From the NCBI RefSeq assembly GCF_947387525.1, contig NZ_CANDNW010000001.1:111813-175812 (forward strand): DNA of 64,000 nt, written 5' to 3'. Shown here in pieces: positions 33,824 to 44,481 of this stretch. The position numbers and the translations under genes are program-made. The number at the start of each line of letters is the position of its first letter. Position 1 is the stretch's first letter. The notes beneath the pieces are model-generated. The model was not told where the DNA came from. It saw only the letters and a program-made list of their open reading frames with translations, and did not search any database. This stretch comes from Limosilactobacillus viscerum. GTDB lineage: Bacteria; Bacillota; Bacilli; Lactobacillales; Lactobacillaceae.

Positions 33824-34768
33824 TTATTCACCAATTAGGTGCTGGGCAACTGCAACGTCGGTTACCAATACGTTAGCATACCGGCCAGCCAAGGCCGCCT
33901 TAATTGGTTTTAGCTTGTTCATCCCTCCAGCAATCAGGATCGATTGCCGCGTATTTTTCAGTTCATTTAATGGTAGGGCCACAGTCCGTGCAGTCAGGTC
34001 CTCATCAACAATTTTTCCCTTCTCATCAACAAATTGGGAAATAATATCACCCACCGACTCCTTCTGCAGCTGAGCAATTTGCTGGTCGGACAGGTAGCCC
34101 AATTCAAACAGGGTTGCATCAGGCTCGGTGGTGCCAACGGTAAAGAGGTCCACCGTTGCCTGCCGGCCAGTCATGAGGATTTCATTGATGAAGCGGTCCT
34201 TGACCACCATTTCCTTCACGTCTTTATTTTCAAAAATTACCGGTAAGGGTAAGATCTGTGCCTGGGTGTGGAAGCAACGGTTAAAGGCCTTCGTCACCTC
34301 GACCACATAATTATTGTGCGTTGAATTTGCAACCGTCCCCTTCAGATAAACTGCCCGGATGTTTTTCCGTGCACTTGGCTGGAGGTGGCGGGCAACCGCT
34401 GCAAGCGTCTGTCCCCAACTAATTCCTAGCGTATCATTGTCAACAACAACCTCCTCCAGGTACTTAGCAGCAGCCGCCCCAAGCGCGTCAAGCGTTGCTG
34501 CTGTCCCATCACCATCCGGCGTTGCGATCACAACTTCATCCAGGTGGTAACGCTCCTTAACCTGTTCCCGTAAATCACTTAAATCACTCAGGGGGTCACT
34601 TACCTGAATTTTTACAATTTGATTATCCCGTGCAAATTGGAGGGCCCGCGATATCGTTGGCCGCGAAAGGTGCAGTTTCTTAGCTATTTCAGCTTGTGTT
34701 GCACCATCCAGGTAGTATAACTTGCTAATTTCAACTGCCTGCTTAATTTGCCGCCGATTGTCCATCAT
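33824..34768 (-). CDS. deoR: Deoxyribonucleoside regulator DeoR (SorC family)
   Basis: The 314-aa protein has an N-terminal HTH (ATQAEIAKKLHLSRPTISRALQFAR, about residues 23-47) and a C-terminal sugar-binding domain. It fits the B. subtilis DeoR type, which is of the SorC family and senses deoxyribose-5-phosphate. It follows deoC on the same strand with a terminator in between, which supports control of deoC. Confidence 0.82.
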   Translation of the reverse strand: MMDNRRQIKQAVEISKLYYLDGATQAEIAKKLHLSRPTISRALQFARDNQIVKIQVSDPLSDLSDLREQVKERYHLDEVVIATPDGDGTAATLDALGAAAAKYLEEVVVDNDTLGISWGQTLAAVARHLQPSARKNIRAVYLKGTVANSTHNNYVVEVTKAFNRCFHTQAQILPLPVIFENKDVKEMVVKDRFINEILMTGRQATVDLFTVGTTEPDATLFELGYLSDQQIAQLQKESVGDIISQFVDEKGKIVDEDLTARTVALPLNELKNTRQSILIAGGMNKLKPIKAALAGRYANVLVTDVAVAQHLIGE

Positions 34769-34823
34769 ACCGTCCTCCTCTGACTTTTATCATGTACCTA
34801 GTATACTTGAATTTTTTCTAAAA

Positions 34824-34885
34824 TAAAAAGGGGATGAACGGGAGCACGAAGCTGAAAAAGTTTCGTCGCGTCCCTTCCATCCCTG
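34824..34885 (-). terminator. Terminator after deoC
   Basis: On the minus strand, GGGAT...AGGGAC and GTTCATCCCC arms with an inner ACGAAAC/GCTTCGT stem form a branched hairpin ending in a U run. Confidence 0.65.
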
Positions 34886-34907
34886 GATTTTGGCATATTT
34901 TTGCTAA

Positions 34908-35561
34908 TTATTCTTTACCGATAACCTTCATACTGTGGCTGACACCAAGCCGGGTCGCGCCAGCATTAATCATTGCTTCTGCTTCCGCTGCACTATGAAT
35001 ACCACCAGAAGCCTTCACCTGGGTATCGGTACCAGCAACGGCTGCAGACATCAACTCAACATCATGAACAGCGGCACCACGGGTTGAAAAACCAGTTGAC
35101 GTTTTAACAAAGTCTGCCCCTGCATCAGCAACGATCTTAGCTGCCTTCGTGATCTCATCGTCAGTCAAAAGAGCAGTCTCAATGATCACCTTAACAACCT
35201 TGTTAGCATCGTGGCCAACCTTAACGATTGCCTTGATATCATCTTCAACCTTGGCAAAGTTGCCACCCTTCATTTCGCCGATATTCATTACCATGTCGAC
35301 TTCATCAACGCCATCTTTAATCGCTTGCTCCGTTTCAAAAACCTTTGCTGCAGTGGTGGTTGCACCGAGTGGGAAACCAATCACGGTGGCGGTAACAACG
35401 TCGGTTCTTTCAAGTGCCTTGTGCGTCTTAGCAACCCAGTACGGGTTAATCATGACGGTGTGGAAGTGATTATCAATTGCCTGCTTAATAACCGTCTCCA
35501 CTTGTTCTTCGGTTGCGTCTGGGCTTAACAGTGTGTGGTCAATGTACTTGTTTAACTTCAT
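34908..35561 (-). CDS. deoC: Deoxyribose-phosphate aldolase DeoC
   Basis: The 217-aa TIM-barrel aldolase has the Schiff-base Lys in ADFVKTSTGFS and a proton relay region VKASGGIHS. It cleaves 2-deoxyribose-5-phosphate to acetaldehyde and glyceraldehyde-3-phosphate. Promoter sequences must lie between 35562 and 35660, an AT-rich gap. Confidence 0.96.
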   Translation of the reverse strand: MKLNKYIDHTLLSPDATEEQVETVIKQAIDNHFHTVMINPYWVAKTHKALERTDVVTATVIGFPLGATTTAAKVFETEQAIKDGVDEVDMVMNIGEMKGGNFAKVEDDIKAIVKVGHDANKVVKVIIETALLTDDEITKAAKIVADAGADFVKTSTGFSTRGAAVHDVELMSAAVAGTDTQVKASGGIHSAAEAEAMINAGATRLGVSHSMKVIGKE

Positions 35562-35663
35562 CTTAAACTCACTCCTTTTTTCTACGTTCTTATCTTACCG
35601 TATTTTTTACATATGTTCAATGATATATGAAATATTGTAAATTAATTGTAGTGAAAAAAGGAC

Positions 35664-35712
35664 AAAAAAATAGCTGCGGTAAACACACAATATGCTTACC
35701 GCAGCTATTTTA
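35664..35712 (-). terminator. Terminator of the rpsF-ssb-rpsR operon
   Basis: AATAGCTGCGGTAA and TTACCGCAGCTATT form a 14-bp stem; a U run follows on the minus strand, 11 nt after the rpsR stop. Confidence 0.9.
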
Positions 35713-35722
35713 ATTTCACAGA

Positions 35723-35959
35723 TTAGTCATCAGCAACAAATGGCAGAAGACCCATGATCCGTGCACGCTTGATAGCGATGGTTAACTTACGTTGGTTCTT
35801 AGCACTGGTACCAGTAACCCGACGTGGTAAAATCTTACCCCGTTCAGAAATGAACCGACGTAATAAGTCAGTATCTTTGTAATCGATGTATTCGATGTGG
35901 TTAGCGGCGATGAAGTCGACCTTACGACGACGACGTCCGCCACGACGTTGTTGTGCCAT
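35723..35959 (-). CDS. rpsR: 30S ribosomal protein S18
   Basis: The 78-aa protein has a basic N-terminus and [26 protein letters not shown], the S18 core. Last gene of rpsF-ssb-rpsR. Confidence 0.97.
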   Translation of the reverse strand: MAQQRRGGRRRRKVDFIAANHIEYIDYKDTDLLRRFISERGKILPRRVTGTSAKNQRKLTIAIKRARIMGLLPFVADD

Positions 35960-35992
35960 GAAATTACCCTCCTATCCGGTAAAAAATTTATT

Positions 35993-36562
35993 TTAGAATG
36001 GTAATTCATCATCTGAAACGTCAATCTTCTTTTCACCGTCATTGTTATCATTGCCGGTTGAGAATGGCGCATTGTTGGCTGGGTTATTACCACTAAAGCC
36101 AGTTGATGATGGATTATTTCCTTGAGGAGCATTGTTAGTTTGTGGTTGACTGCCACCGAATTGCTGAGGCTGACCACCAAACGGTTGATTGCTGCCATTA
36201 TTAAATGGTTGTTGCTGGCCGCCCTGGTTCATCCCGTTATTTTGACGGGGTTCAAGCAATGCGAAGTTGTCAACTACCACTTCGGTAACGTACACACGGT
36301 TACCCTGTTGGTTTTCATAGTTCCGGGTTTGAATCCGGCCTTCAATTCCAACGAGTGAACCCTTATGTGTGAAGTTACTAAAGTTTTCCGCGGACTTACG
36401 CCAAATGACGCAGTTAATAAAGTCGGCGTCCCGGTCCCCATTTTGGTTCCGGAATTGCCGGTCAACAGCCAAGGTAAATGATACCACGGCTGTTCCGCTG
36501 GTAGTGTACCGCAACTCAGGATCTCTCGTTAAACGCCCAGTTAAGACTGCACGATTAATCAT
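35993..36562 (-). CDS. ssb: Single-stranded DNA-binding protein
   Basis: The 189-aa protein has an OB fold ([20 protein letters not shown] to about residue 105), a Gln/Asn/Gly-rich disordered linker and the conserved acidic tip DDELPF that docks partner proteins. Located between rpsF and rpsR. Confidence 0.97.
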   Translation of the reverse strand: MINRAVLTGRLTRDPELRYTTSGTAVVSFTLAVDRQFRNQNGDRDADFINCVIWRKSAENFSNFTHKGSLVGIEGRIQTRNYENQQGNRVYVTEVVVDNFALLEPRQNNGMNQGGQQQPFNNGSNQPFGGQPQQFGGSQPQTNNAPQGNNPSSTGFSGNNPANNAPFSTGNDNNDGEKKIDVSDDELPF

Positions 36563-36597
36563 CGATCGTTCTCCTCTCTATTAAATTGACAATCTAA

Positions 36598-36894
36598 TTA
36601 AGCATCAAGCTTAACGATCATGTGACGTAGGATATCGTCACTGAACTTTGAAAGACGGTCAAATTCGTTTAATGCTTCGTCAGAATCAGTAGTTAAAGTA
36701 ACTACGTGGTAAGTACCTTCAGTGTACTTGTTGATTGGGTAAGCAAAGCGACGAGTTGACCAGTCCTTTGATTCAGCGATGGTTGCACCATTGTCCGTCA
36801 GAACCTTGTCGAACCGGTCTACCAGTTCGCTCTTAGCTGATTCTTCGATATCAGGACGAATGATGTAAGTAATTTCATATTTACGTGTTTCCAT
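36598..36894 (-). CDS. rpsF: 30S ribosomal protein S6
   Basis: The 98-aa protein begins [20 protein letters not shown] and ends HMIVKLDA, as S6. The 5' leader (36895-36990) has GGAC/GTCC and TTCCT/GGGAA hairpins, and may hold the S6:S18 autoregulatory element known from Firmicutes; I could not confirm its consensus by eye. Confidence 0.96.
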   Translation of the reverse strand: METRKYEITYIIRPDIEESAKSELVDRFDKVLTDNGATIAESKDWSTRRFAYPINKYTEGTYHVVTLTTDSDEALNEFDRLSKFSDDILRHMIVKLDA

Positions 36895-37029
36895 GAATGT
36901 TACACCTCCTTATGGACTCTGGTCCTTCCCAACAGTAGGAAAGAACAAGGAGAGTAGACGTCTGTACGTATACTCACAAATATAGAATATAGCATAGATA
37001 CAAATTTAAAACAAGGTGCAAATAACGAT

Positions 37030-37085
37030 AAATCCTGAGTTTTGCGGCTACTTAATAAATACGCAAAACTCAGGATTTGTTCTTT
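37030..37085. terminator. Terminator after gyrA
   Basis: AAATCCTGAGTTTTGCG (37030-37046) pairs perfectly with CGCAAAACTCAGGATTT (37062-37078). On the minus strand it lies directly after gyrA; the 3' end on the plus strand has a T run. Confidence 0.85.
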
Positions 37086-37086
37086 T

Positions 37087-39612
37087 TTATTCTGGATTTT
37101 CTTCGGTCTCGGTTGTTTGGTCGGCAGAAGCAGTGTTATCCGTTGAATCACCATCAGCAGAATCGTCACTATCGTCTTCCTTTTCAACCTTTGCCATCGT
37201 TGCAACCTTTGCTCCGTTATCCATCTTAATCAGGTGGACACCAACAGCTGAACGCCCAGTTTGTGAAACGCTCTCGATACCGAAACGAATGATAACACCC
37301 TGGTCAGTAACCAGCATGATGTCCTCATCCCCGGCAACGGTAGTCATCCCAACCAGTGGTCCATTCTTCTTGGTAACGTTAACGGTCTTTACACCAAGGC
37401 CGCCACGACCCTTGATTGGGTAATCAGCAGCTGGCGTTTGCTTACCAAACCCATTTTCACTGATAACCAAGACACTGTCGTCCTTGTGTAATGGTGCAGC
37501 ACCGATAACGTAGTCGTCATCACGGAGACGGATTCCCCGAACACCGGCAGCGCCACGACCCATTGACCGAACAACGGATGAGTTGAAGCTCAAGGCATAA
37601 CCATGGTGGGTACCGATGATCATTGGTTGTTGATCTTCAATCACATCAACCGCCATCAGTTCATCACCATCGTGAAGGTTAATTGCCTTCAAACCATTAC
37701 TACGGATGTTCTTGAATTCAGGAACTGGTGTCCGTTTAACGGTCCCATGCTTAGTAGTGAAGAAGAGGTACTTGTCGTCATCATTTGTTTCATGTGAAAC
37801 ATTGATCACCGCACTAATCTTCTCATCACTATCAATGTTTAGCAGGTTGATAATCGGGATTCCCTGTGCTGCACGACCATATTCTGGGATTTCGTACCCC
37901 TTCATGGAGTAAACCTTCCCTGAATTGGTGAAGAAGAGCAGGAGATCATGGGTCGAGCTAGAGATTAACTGCTCGATGAAGTCATCATGGTGAACACCCA
38001 TCCCCTTAACACCACGACCACCACGGTGCTGGGATTTGAATTCGTCCACTGGCAACCGCTTGATATAGCCGTTATGGGTCAAGGTAACGATAATGTCTTG
38101 TTCTTCAATCAAATCTTCGTCTTCAATGTTGGTAATATCACCAACTTGAAGTTCCGTCCGCCGCTTGTCACCAAACTTCTTTTGGATTTCCATCAATTCA
38201 TCATAAATGATCTGGTTAATCCGTTCCTTGTGGGCCAGGATATCCTTGTAGTCAGCAATGGCATCAGTGAGTTTCTTGTATTCGGCTTCAATCTTTTCCC
38301 GTTCCAAACCGGTCAGACGAACCAGCCGCATATCCAAGATTGCCTGTGCTTGCCGGTCTGACAAGCCATAGTTACCCATCAATTCATTCTTGGCAATTTC
38401 ACTCGTTTGGGACTTCCGGATGATATTAATGATTTCATCAATGTGGTCTAGGGCAATCCGCAAACCTTCAACGATGTGCAGACGACTTTGTGCCTTCTTT
38501 AAGTCGAATTCGGTCCGCCGGCGAACAACCTCTTCCTGGTGTTCCAAGTAATATTGGAGAATTTGTTTCAGGCTCAAGATCTTTGGCGCACCATTAACAA
38601 TGGCGAGCATGTTGAAGTTGAAGGTTGTCTGCATCAATGTCATCTTGTACAGGTTATTTAAGATGACTTCCGCACTGGCGTCCCGGCGAACATCGATTAC
38701 GATCCGCATCCCATCACGGTCAGTTTCATCGTTAACATCGGTGATCCCATCAATTTCTTTATTCCGGGCCAAGTCAGCAATTCGACTGATCAGGTTGGCC
38801 TTGTTAACCATGAATGGAATTTCGTGGACGATAATCCGTTGCTTACCGTTCTTTTGTTCCTCAATATCAACCTTTGCCCGGACAATAATGCTGCCCCGGC
38901 CAGTCTCATAGGCCTTCCGGATACCGGCCTTGCCCATTACAACCCCACCAGTTGGGAAGTCCGGACCAGGTAATACCTTCATCAGGTCTGGGATAGTAGC
39001 GTCGGGATTATTCATCAGCATATGGATTGCGCTGATTACTTCACCCAGGTTGTGGGTTGGGATGTTAGTTGCCATCCCAACGGCAATACCGGAGGCACCA
39101 TTGACTAACAGGTTCGGGAAACGGGCTGGTAAAACAGCCGGTTCTTTTTCGGTTCCATCGTAGTTTGGCATAAAGTCAACGGTGTTTTTGTTAATATCCC
39201 GCAGCATTTCGACGGCAATCTTACTCATCCGTGCTTCGGTATAACGCATGGCGGCCGGACTATCACCATCAACTGAACCAAAGTTACCGTGCCCATCAAC
39301 TAACATATAACGATAACTAAAGTCCTGGGCCATCCGGACTAACCCTTCATAAATCGAGGAGTCACCGTGGGGGTGGAACTTCCCCATGACGTCCCCAACA
39401 ATCCGGGCAGACTTCTTATATGGCTTTTCTGGGGTAACCCCTAATTCATTCATCCCGTACAGGATCCGCCGCTGAACGGGCTTTAATCCATCACGAACGT
39501 CCGGCAAAGCCCGTGAAACAATAACACTCATGGCATAATCCAAGAATGAATTCTTCATCTGGCTCGTCAGTTTAACGTCCGTAATTCGATTATCTGACAT
39601 ATTCTCAGCCAA
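37087..39612 (-). CDS. gyrA: DNA gyrase subunit A
   Basis: The 841-aa protein starts at TTG 39612 with AAGGAGG 7 nt upstream. It has the breakage-reunion domain with catalytic Tyr in [10 protein letters not shown] (about residue 123), the QRRILYGM helix, and C-terminal pinwheel repeats with the GyrA box QHRGGRG. An acidic tail ([12 protein letters not shown]) ends the protein. It lies 28 nt after gyrB. A near-consensus parS is embedded at 37786-37801. Confidence 0.97.
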   Translation of the reverse strand: MAENMSDNRITDVKLTSQMKNSFLDYAMSVIVSRALPDVRDGLKPVQRRILYGMNELGVTPEKPYKKSARIVGDVMGKFHPHGDSSIYEGLVRMAQDFSYRYMLVDGHGNFGSVDGDSPAAMRYTEARMSKIAVEMLRDINKNTVDFMPNYDGTEKEPAVLPARFPNLLVNGASGIAVGMATNIPTHNLGEVISAIHMLMNNPDATIPDLMKVLPGPDFPTGGVVMGKAGIRKAYETGRGSIIVRAKVDIEEQKNGKQRIIVHEIPFMVNKANLISRIADLARNKEIDGITDVNDETDRDGMRIVIDVRRDASAEVILNNLYKMTLMQTTFNFNMLAIVNGAPKILSLKQILQYYLEHQEEVVRRRTEFDLKKAQSRLHIVEGLRIALDHIDEIINIIRKSQTSEIAKNELMGNYGLSDRQAQAILDMRLVRLTGLEREKIEAEYKKLTDAIADYKDILAHKERINQIIYDELMEIQKKFGDKRRTELQVGDITNIEDEDLIEEQDIIVTLTHNGYIKRLPVDEFKSQHRGGRGVKGMGVHHDDFIEQLISSSTHDLLLFFTNSGKVYSMKGYEIPEYGRAAQGIPIINLLNIDSDEKISAVINVSHETNDDDKYLFFTTKHGTVKRTPVPEFKNIRSNGLKAINLHDGDELMAVDVIEDQQPMIIGTHHGYALSFNSSVVRSMGRGAAGVRGIRLRDDDYVIGAAPLHKDDSVLVISENGFGKQTPAADYPIKGRGGLGVKTVNVTKKNGPLVGMTTVAGDEDIMLVTDQGVIIRFGIESVSQTGRSAVGVHLIKMDNGAKVATMAKVEKEDDSDDSADGDSTDNTASADQTTETEENPE
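37786..37801. other. parS-like ParB site inside gyrA
   Basis: TGTTTCATGTGAAACA differs from the B. subtilis parS consensus TGTTTCACGTGAAACA at one central base. It lies about 6.5-8 kb from the origin, where parS sites normally cluster. Confidence 0.6.
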
Positions 39613-39640
39613 TGTCGTTCCTCCTTTTCAGTCTCCTTGA

Positions 39641-41587
39641 TTACAGGTCAAGGTTTTCAACAAACTTAGCGTTTTGCTCGATAAAGTCCCGCCGTGGGCC
39701 AACCTTTGTCCCCATCAGCATTGGGAAGATTTCATTTGCTTGTTCAGCATCATCAAGCTGAACCCGGAGTAGGTGCCGGTTTTCTGGGTCCATTGTCGTT
39801 TCCCAGAGTTGTTCGGCATCCATTTCACCAAGCCCCTTGTACCGTTGGATAACTGGTTTTGGACTTGGCTGCAGTGAACTAACCACTTGGTCCAGTTCTT
39901 CATTAGTTTCAATGTATTTAACAAACTTCCCTTGCCGAACTTGGTATAGCGGTGGCTGCGCAATGTAAACGTAGCCGTGGGTGATCATTGGCCGCATGAA
40001 GCGGTAAATCAGGGTCAATAATAATGTCCGAATGTGGGCACCATCGACATCGGCATCGGTCATAATAATCAGCTTGTGGTAGTTAGCCTTCGTGATATCA
40101 AAGTCGTCACCAAAGCCAGTTCCAAGCGCAGTGAAGAGGGAACGAATTTCATCATTAGCCAAGACCCGGTCCAGGGTGGCCTTTTCAACGTTCAAGATCT
40201 TCCCCCGAATTGGCAGAATTGCCTGGGTCAGCCGTGACCGTCCCTGCTTAGCTGAACCACCGGCGGAGTCCCCTTCGACGATAAACAATTCAGAGATATT
40301 TGGATCCTTACTAGTGTTATCGGCTAATTTACCAGGCAGGTTGGAGATTTCCAACCCACTCTTCTTCCGGGTAACTTCCCGGGCCCGCTTGGCGGCAACC
40401 CGCGCCTTTGATGCTAACTGTCCCTTTTCAATGATTTGCTTAGCTTCGTCTGGGTGTTCGAGCAGGAAACGGTTAAAGGTGGCTGCGAAGACGTGGTCAG
40501 TAGCAGTCCGGGCATCGGAGTTACCTAACTTGGTCTTAGTCTGCCCTTCGAATTGTGGATCTGGGTGCTTGATAGAAACGACTGCCGTTAGCCCTTCACG
40601 AACATCATCCCCTGACAAAGTTTCATTGCTCTTGAGGATGCCAGCCTTGTGCCCATAGTCGTTAATTACCCGGGTTAAGGCCATCTTGAACCCGGTTTCG
40701 TGAGTACCACCTTCGTATGTGTGGATGTTGTTAGTAAAGGTTAACAACTCGCTCCGGTACGAATCAGTGTACTGAAGTGATACTTCAACCGTAATCCCGT
40801 TTTCCTTACCTTCAACGTAGATTGGTGGTTCAAAGAGGGTGGTCTTGTTTTCGTTTAAGAAGTCAACATAGTGGCGAATTCCACCTTCAAAGAGGAACTC
40901 TTGCCGTTCCGGATTCTCATCACGCTTATCCTCGATGGTGATCTTCAGGCCCTTGTTTAAGAAGGCCAGTTCGCGCAACCGGTTAGTTAACGTCTTGATG
41001 TTATAAGTAGTGGTTTCGCGGAAGATTGCCGGGTCTGGCTTGAAGTGTACTGTCGTCCCGTGTTCTTCTTCTGGCAAGTTCTCGTCGATTACCTTCATTG
41101 AGGTTTTGACGTGACCATGGTCAAAATCCATGTAGTAACGCTTGCCTTGCCGCGCAACTTCAACGTCCAATTCGGTTGAAAGGGCGTTAACAACGGATGC
41201 ACCAACACCGTGCAAACCACCGGAAACCTTGTATCCGCCACCGCCGAACTTACCACCGGCGTGTAAGATCGTGAAGACTGTTTCCAAGGCTGGCTTACCG
41301 GTTTGTTCTTGAATATCAACCGGGATCCCCCGTCCGTTATCGCGGACGGTAATACTGTTGTCGGGGTTAACTTCAACGTTGATTTCAGTACAGAAACCAG
41401 CCAGGGCTTCATCAATCCCGTTATCGACAATTTCCCATACCAGGTGGTGAAGTCCTTGGGCCGAGGTCGAACCAATGTACATCCCCGGACGCTTACGAAC
41501 AGCATCCAGGCCCTTTAAGACTTGAATCTGGCTGGCGTCATATTCGCTCGCCCGTTGCGCTTTTGTTTCTTTTTGTTCGTCGCTCAC
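39641..41587 (-). CDS. gyrB: DNA gyrase subunit B
   Basis: The 648-aa GHKL ATPase subunit starts at GTG 41587 with AAGGAGG 7 nt upstream. It carries [20 protein letters not shown] and [19 protein letters not shown], and the TOPRIM region [13 protein letters not shown] and [12 protein letters not shown]. Its start overlaps the recF stop by one base. Confidence 0.97.
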   Translation of the reverse strand: MSDEQKETKAQRASEYDASQIQVLKGLDAVRKRPGMYIGSTSAQGLHHLVWEIVDNGIDEALAGFCTEINVEVNPDNSITVRDNGRGIPVDIQEQTGKPALETVFTILHAGGKFGGGGYKVSGGLHGVGASVVNALSTELDVEVARQGKRYYMDFDHGHVKTSMKVIDENLPEEEHGTTVHFKPDPAIFRETTTYNIKTLTNRLRELAFLNKGLKITIEDKRDENPERQEFLFEGGIRHYVDFLNENKTTLFEPPIYVEGKENGITVEVSLQYTDSYRSELLTFTNNIHTYEGGTHETGFKMALTRVINDYGHKAGILKSNETLSGDDVREGLTAVVSIKHPDPQFEGQTKTKLGNSDARTATDHVFAATFNRFLLEHPDEAKQIIEKGQLASKARVAAKRAREVTRKKSGLEISNLPGKLADNTSKDPNISELFIVEGDSAGGSAKQGRSRLTQAILPIRGKILNVEKATLDRVLANDEIRSLFTALGTGFGDDFDITKANYHKLIIMTDADVDGAHIRTLLLTLIYRFMRPMITHGYVYIAQPPLYQVRQGKFVKYIETNEELDQVVSSLQPSPKPVIQRYKGLGEMDAEQLWETTMDPENRHLLRVQLDDAEQANEIFPMLMGTKVGPRRDFIEQNAKFVENLDL

Positions 41588-42708
41588 TATGCTTCCTCCT
41601 TAATCAAAGTCCCATTTTTAATATTAAAGATTGTCGGCTCATTTATTAGTTGGCGGGCAACATCACTAAGACTAGTCGTCGTCAAGAAGGTTTGGACCTT
41701 GTCTTGAATCGCCGTCAATAAGTGTGTTTGCCGAACCGTGTCAAGTTCAGAGAGGACATCATCAAGGAGCAAAAGTGGGTACTCACCCGTTTGTTCCTTC
41801 ATCAAGTCAATCTCTGCCAGCTTGACGGCAAGGGCTGTCGTCCGCTGCTGTCCCTGTGAACCAAATGAGTGAACGTTCTTGCCGTTCACCATAAACCGAA
41901 TGTCATCCCGCTGTGGACCAAACATGGTACTTCCCTGTTCAATTTCGCGGGGCTTATTCTCCTTGTAAATCGTCAACAACTGTTGGTAGGCCTCATCAAC
42001 CGTCGTCTCGTCACCAACCTGTAGCTGAGTCGCATAAACTAACCGCAGTTTTTCAGCATTTAACGAAATTTGGTAATGGAGGTCAGCTGCCCATTTCTCA
42101 AGCTGCTTTAAGAAGTGATAACGGGCAATAATTATCTCTGCCCCGTACGCCGCTAGCTGGTCAGACAAAACGTCAAGCAATACTTGATCATGCTGTTGCC
42201 CATACTTCAGCTGCTTCAAGTACTTGTTTCGTTGCCGGAGCAATGACCGGTACTGACTGGCATTGTAGAGGTATTTACTACTCATCTGACTAAATTCCAT
42301 ATCCATAAAACGCCGCCGGATTGATGGGGCCCCTTTTACCAAGGAGAGATCCTCCGGCGCAAATAAAATTGCGTTAAGTTGGCCAATGTATGAAGAGAGC
42401 CGTGCCTGCTCTAGGTGGTTGACCTTTGCCCGTTTGCCTTCCTTGGTAAACTGCAATTCAAGCGGTACCTTCCCCGTTGCCTTTTGAACCACTCCACTAA
42501 TTGATGCTGACTGTTCTTGCCAGTTAATCAATTCACGGTCGTTGTTTGTCCGGTGGCTCCGGGTCAATGACAAGGCATAGATTGCCTCTAGCATGTTGGT
42601 CTTTCCCTGAGCATTATGGCCAATTAAAACGTTCACCCCTGGCGCGAAGTGAACGGTTTGTTCTTCATAGTTCCGAAAATGATGTAAGTGTAACTCCGTC
42701 AGAATCAT
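41587..42708 (-). CDS. recF: DNA recombination/repair protein RecF
   Basis: The 373-aa SMC-like ATPase has Walker [16 protein letters not shown], a signature [15 protein letters not shown] and Walker [13 protein letters not shown]. It loads RecA at gaps. It is 7 nt downstream of yaaA. Confidence 0.96.
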   Translation of the reverse strand: MILTELHLHHFRNYEEQTVHFAPGVNVLIGHNAQGKTNMLEAIYALSLTRSHRTNNDRELINWQEQSASISGVVQKATGKVPLELQFTKEGKRAKVNHLEQARLSSYIGQLNAILFAPEDLSLVKGAPSIRRRFMDMEFSQMSSKYLYNASQYRSLLRQRNKYLKQLKYGQQHDQVLLDVLSDQLAAYGAEIIIARYHFLKQLEKWAADLHYQISLNAEKLRLVYATQLQVGDETTVDEAYQQLLTIYKENKPREIEQGSTMFGPQRDDIRFMVNGKNVHSFGSQGQQRTTALAVKLAEIDLMKEQTGEYPLLLLDDVLSELDTVRQTHLLTAIQDKVQTFLTTTSLSDVARQLINEPTIFNIKNGTLIKEEA

Positions 42709-42715
42709 AGCCGGT

Positions 42716-42937
42716 CTACTTACTTTCGATGACTAACTTACCGCTGTCTGGCAGAGTCACCTCATCACCAGGGTATAGCTTCCGTCCCCGCCGGTCATCG
42801 GCATCACCATTCACCAAGACGGTGTTTTCTTTAAGGTACCATTTTGCAGCACCGCCAGTTGGAATGATTGCTTCTTCTTTAAGTAATTGGCCAAGCGTGA
42901 TAAATGGCCGGTCAATTATTACTTTTTTCATTTCCAC
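42716..42937 (-). CDS. yaaA: S4-domain RNA-binding protein YaaA
   Basis: The 73-aa S4-like protein has TLGQLLKEEAIIPTGGAAKWYL and VNGDADDRRGRKLYPGDEV. It lies in the conserved dnaN-yaaA-recF position. It may bind ribosomal RNA. Confidence 0.92.
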   Translation of the reverse strand: MEMKKVIIDRPFITLGQLLKEEAIIPTGGAAKWYLKENTVLVNGDADDRRGRKLYPGDEVTLPDSGKLVIESK

Positions 42938-43100
42938 TGTATTTCACCTACTTTACTTTATCTATTATATCACAATCACAAGTCAAATTCCGTTATTAGC
43001 CCATCTCAGCCAATTCGACTTTCTTGAACCGTTTTTATCAAAATTGGCCTAAAACGGCTCATTTCGCAAATAAACTAATTTCACTAAATTTAAGCAAGTA

Positions 43101-43140
43101 AAAAAGCCCCCGACCATCAAAAATGGCGGGAGCCTGTTTT
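43101..43140 (-). terminator. Terminator of dnaN
   Basis: On the minus strand, GGCTCCCGCCAT and ATGG-CGGGGGC arms form a stem followed by six U. It separates dnaN from yaaA-recF-gyrBA, so those genes need the promoter in 42938-43100. Confidence 0.8.
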
Positions 43141-43163
43141 ACCTTTTTCACTAATTTGTTAAT

Positions 43164-44306
43164 TTAGAAGGTCCGAACCGGTGTAATTAAGTGGACAAAG
43201 TTTTCCTTGTCTTCAGTTGGCACCAGGGTAAATGGCCGCAGTGGTGAAGTAAAGGAGATCTTGATTGTCGCCTGGCCAAAGGACCGGAGTGCATCCTTCA
43301 TGTAGTTAGGATTGAAGGAAATTTCAAGGTCTTGTCCTTCAAGAGCAGAGGTTGCGACCTCTTCTTCAACCGTCCCGATGTCAGGGGAATCACTGCTAAT
43401 TTGAACCCGGTTAGAACCTGGCTGCAGCGTTAACTTAACAACGTCATTCCGACTTTCATGTGAAAGCAGGGAAGCACGTTCAATTGATGACAGGAAGGTC
43501 CCAGCATCCAGTTCAACTGTCGTATCAGCAGTCGTTGGGATCAGCTGACTTGTTTCTGGGTAGTTACCTTCTAGTAGACGGGAGTAGAAGTGCGTGTTGC
43601 CGAAAATGAACAGAACCTGGTTTTCGCTAACTTGTACCTTCACATCTTCGTCAACGTCGCTAATCATTCCGGATAATTCATCCAAACTCTTACCAGGAAT
43701 AATAATGTCAAAGCTGATATTACTATCAACATTTTCCAACGTAACTTTCCGTTGTGCTAAACGGTGGCTGTCAGTTGCAACGGCTGTCAGCAAGCCATCT
43801 TGCAGGGTGAAGTGAACACCAGCCAGGATCGGCCGACTTTCTTGCTTAGACACCGCAATTACTGTTTGGCGGATAACTTCCTTTAGCACATCATTTGGCA
43901 GGGTAATTGTGTTATCAGTTTCAATTTCTGGAAGGTGAGGGAAGTTGCCTGCATCTTGACCATTAATTTGGAACTTAGCGGTCCCAGACGTAATATCGGC
44001 TTGGAAGCCATTTGTAACTTCAATAGTTACTTGCTTATCTGGTAGCTTCTTAACAATTTCACTGAAGAAACGAGCAGGCAACACAATGGCACCTGGTTCC
44101 TTAACTGTTAAAGCGTAGTCCTCATTACTAGCATCAATTACGCTTTCAATAGTGATGTCAGAATTACTACCAGTAAGGGTGATCTTATCTTGGTCAACCA
44201 CCATTTTTAGTCCAGTTAGGATTGGAATAGTAGTCTTGGATGAAATTGCCCGTAAGACATTGTTCAATTGGCTAATGAATGCAGATCGATTGATTGTGAA
44301 ATTCAT
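43164..44306 (-). CDS. dnaN: DNA polymerase III beta sliding clamp
   Basis: The 380-aa protein begins MNFTINRSAFISQLNNVLRAIS and ends in VHLITPVRTF, with three repeated clamp domains. It encircles DNA as the processivity factor. Its start follows the AT-rich part of oriC. Confidence 0.97.
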   Translation of the reverse strand: MNFTINRSAFISQLNNVLRAISSKTTIPILTGLKMVVDQDKITLTGSNSDITIESVIDASNEDYALTVKEPGAIVLPARFFSEIVKKLPDKQVTIEVTNGFQADITSGTAKFQINGQDAGNFPHLPEIETDNTITLPNDVLKEVIRQTVIAVSKQESRPILAGVHFTLQDGLLTAVATDSHRLAQRKVTLENVDSNISFDIIIPGKSLDELSGMISDVDEDVKVQVSENQVLFIFGNTHFYSRLLEGNYPETSQLIPTTADTTVELDAGTFLSSIERASLLSHESRNDVVKLTLQPGSNRVQISSDSPDIGTVEEEVATSALEGQDLEISFNPNYMKDALRSFGQATIKISFTSPLRPFTLVPTEDKENFVHLITPVRTF

Positions 44307-44329
44307 AGAATTGCACTCCTTTTTGCTTT

Positions 44330-44480
44330 TATATATAAATATATTTTATAGTTTAAAAATAGTAGTAGTAATAGGGCCTGTTAAACTTGTGGAAAAGTCG
44401 TTTAACCCTGTTATGCTAAAGAATTCTGCTTGTGGATAACTTGTTGATAACTTCAGGGATAAGTAGGGCACTTATCCACA
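44330..44480. other. oriC: oriC, dnaA-dnaN part with DnaA-trios
   Basis: In dnaA-to-dnaN order there are DnaA boxes TTATCCACA (44472-44480), TGTGGATAA (44431-44439) and a variant TGTGGAAAA (44388-44396). A GC patch GGGCC (44374-44378) follows, then five DnaA-trios TAG-TAG-TAG-TAA-TAG (44360-44374), and an AT-rich stretch (44330-44360). Box, GC patch, trios and AT-rich DNA match the basal unwinding element described for B. subtilis, in the same orientation relative to dnaA. Confidence 0.8.
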
Positions 44481-44481
44481 G

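Noticed and set aside
36900-37205. A 101-aa frame between rpsF and gyrA
   Set aside because: It runs through the gyrA terminator and the 3' end of gyrA and has no RBS; it is a chance frame.
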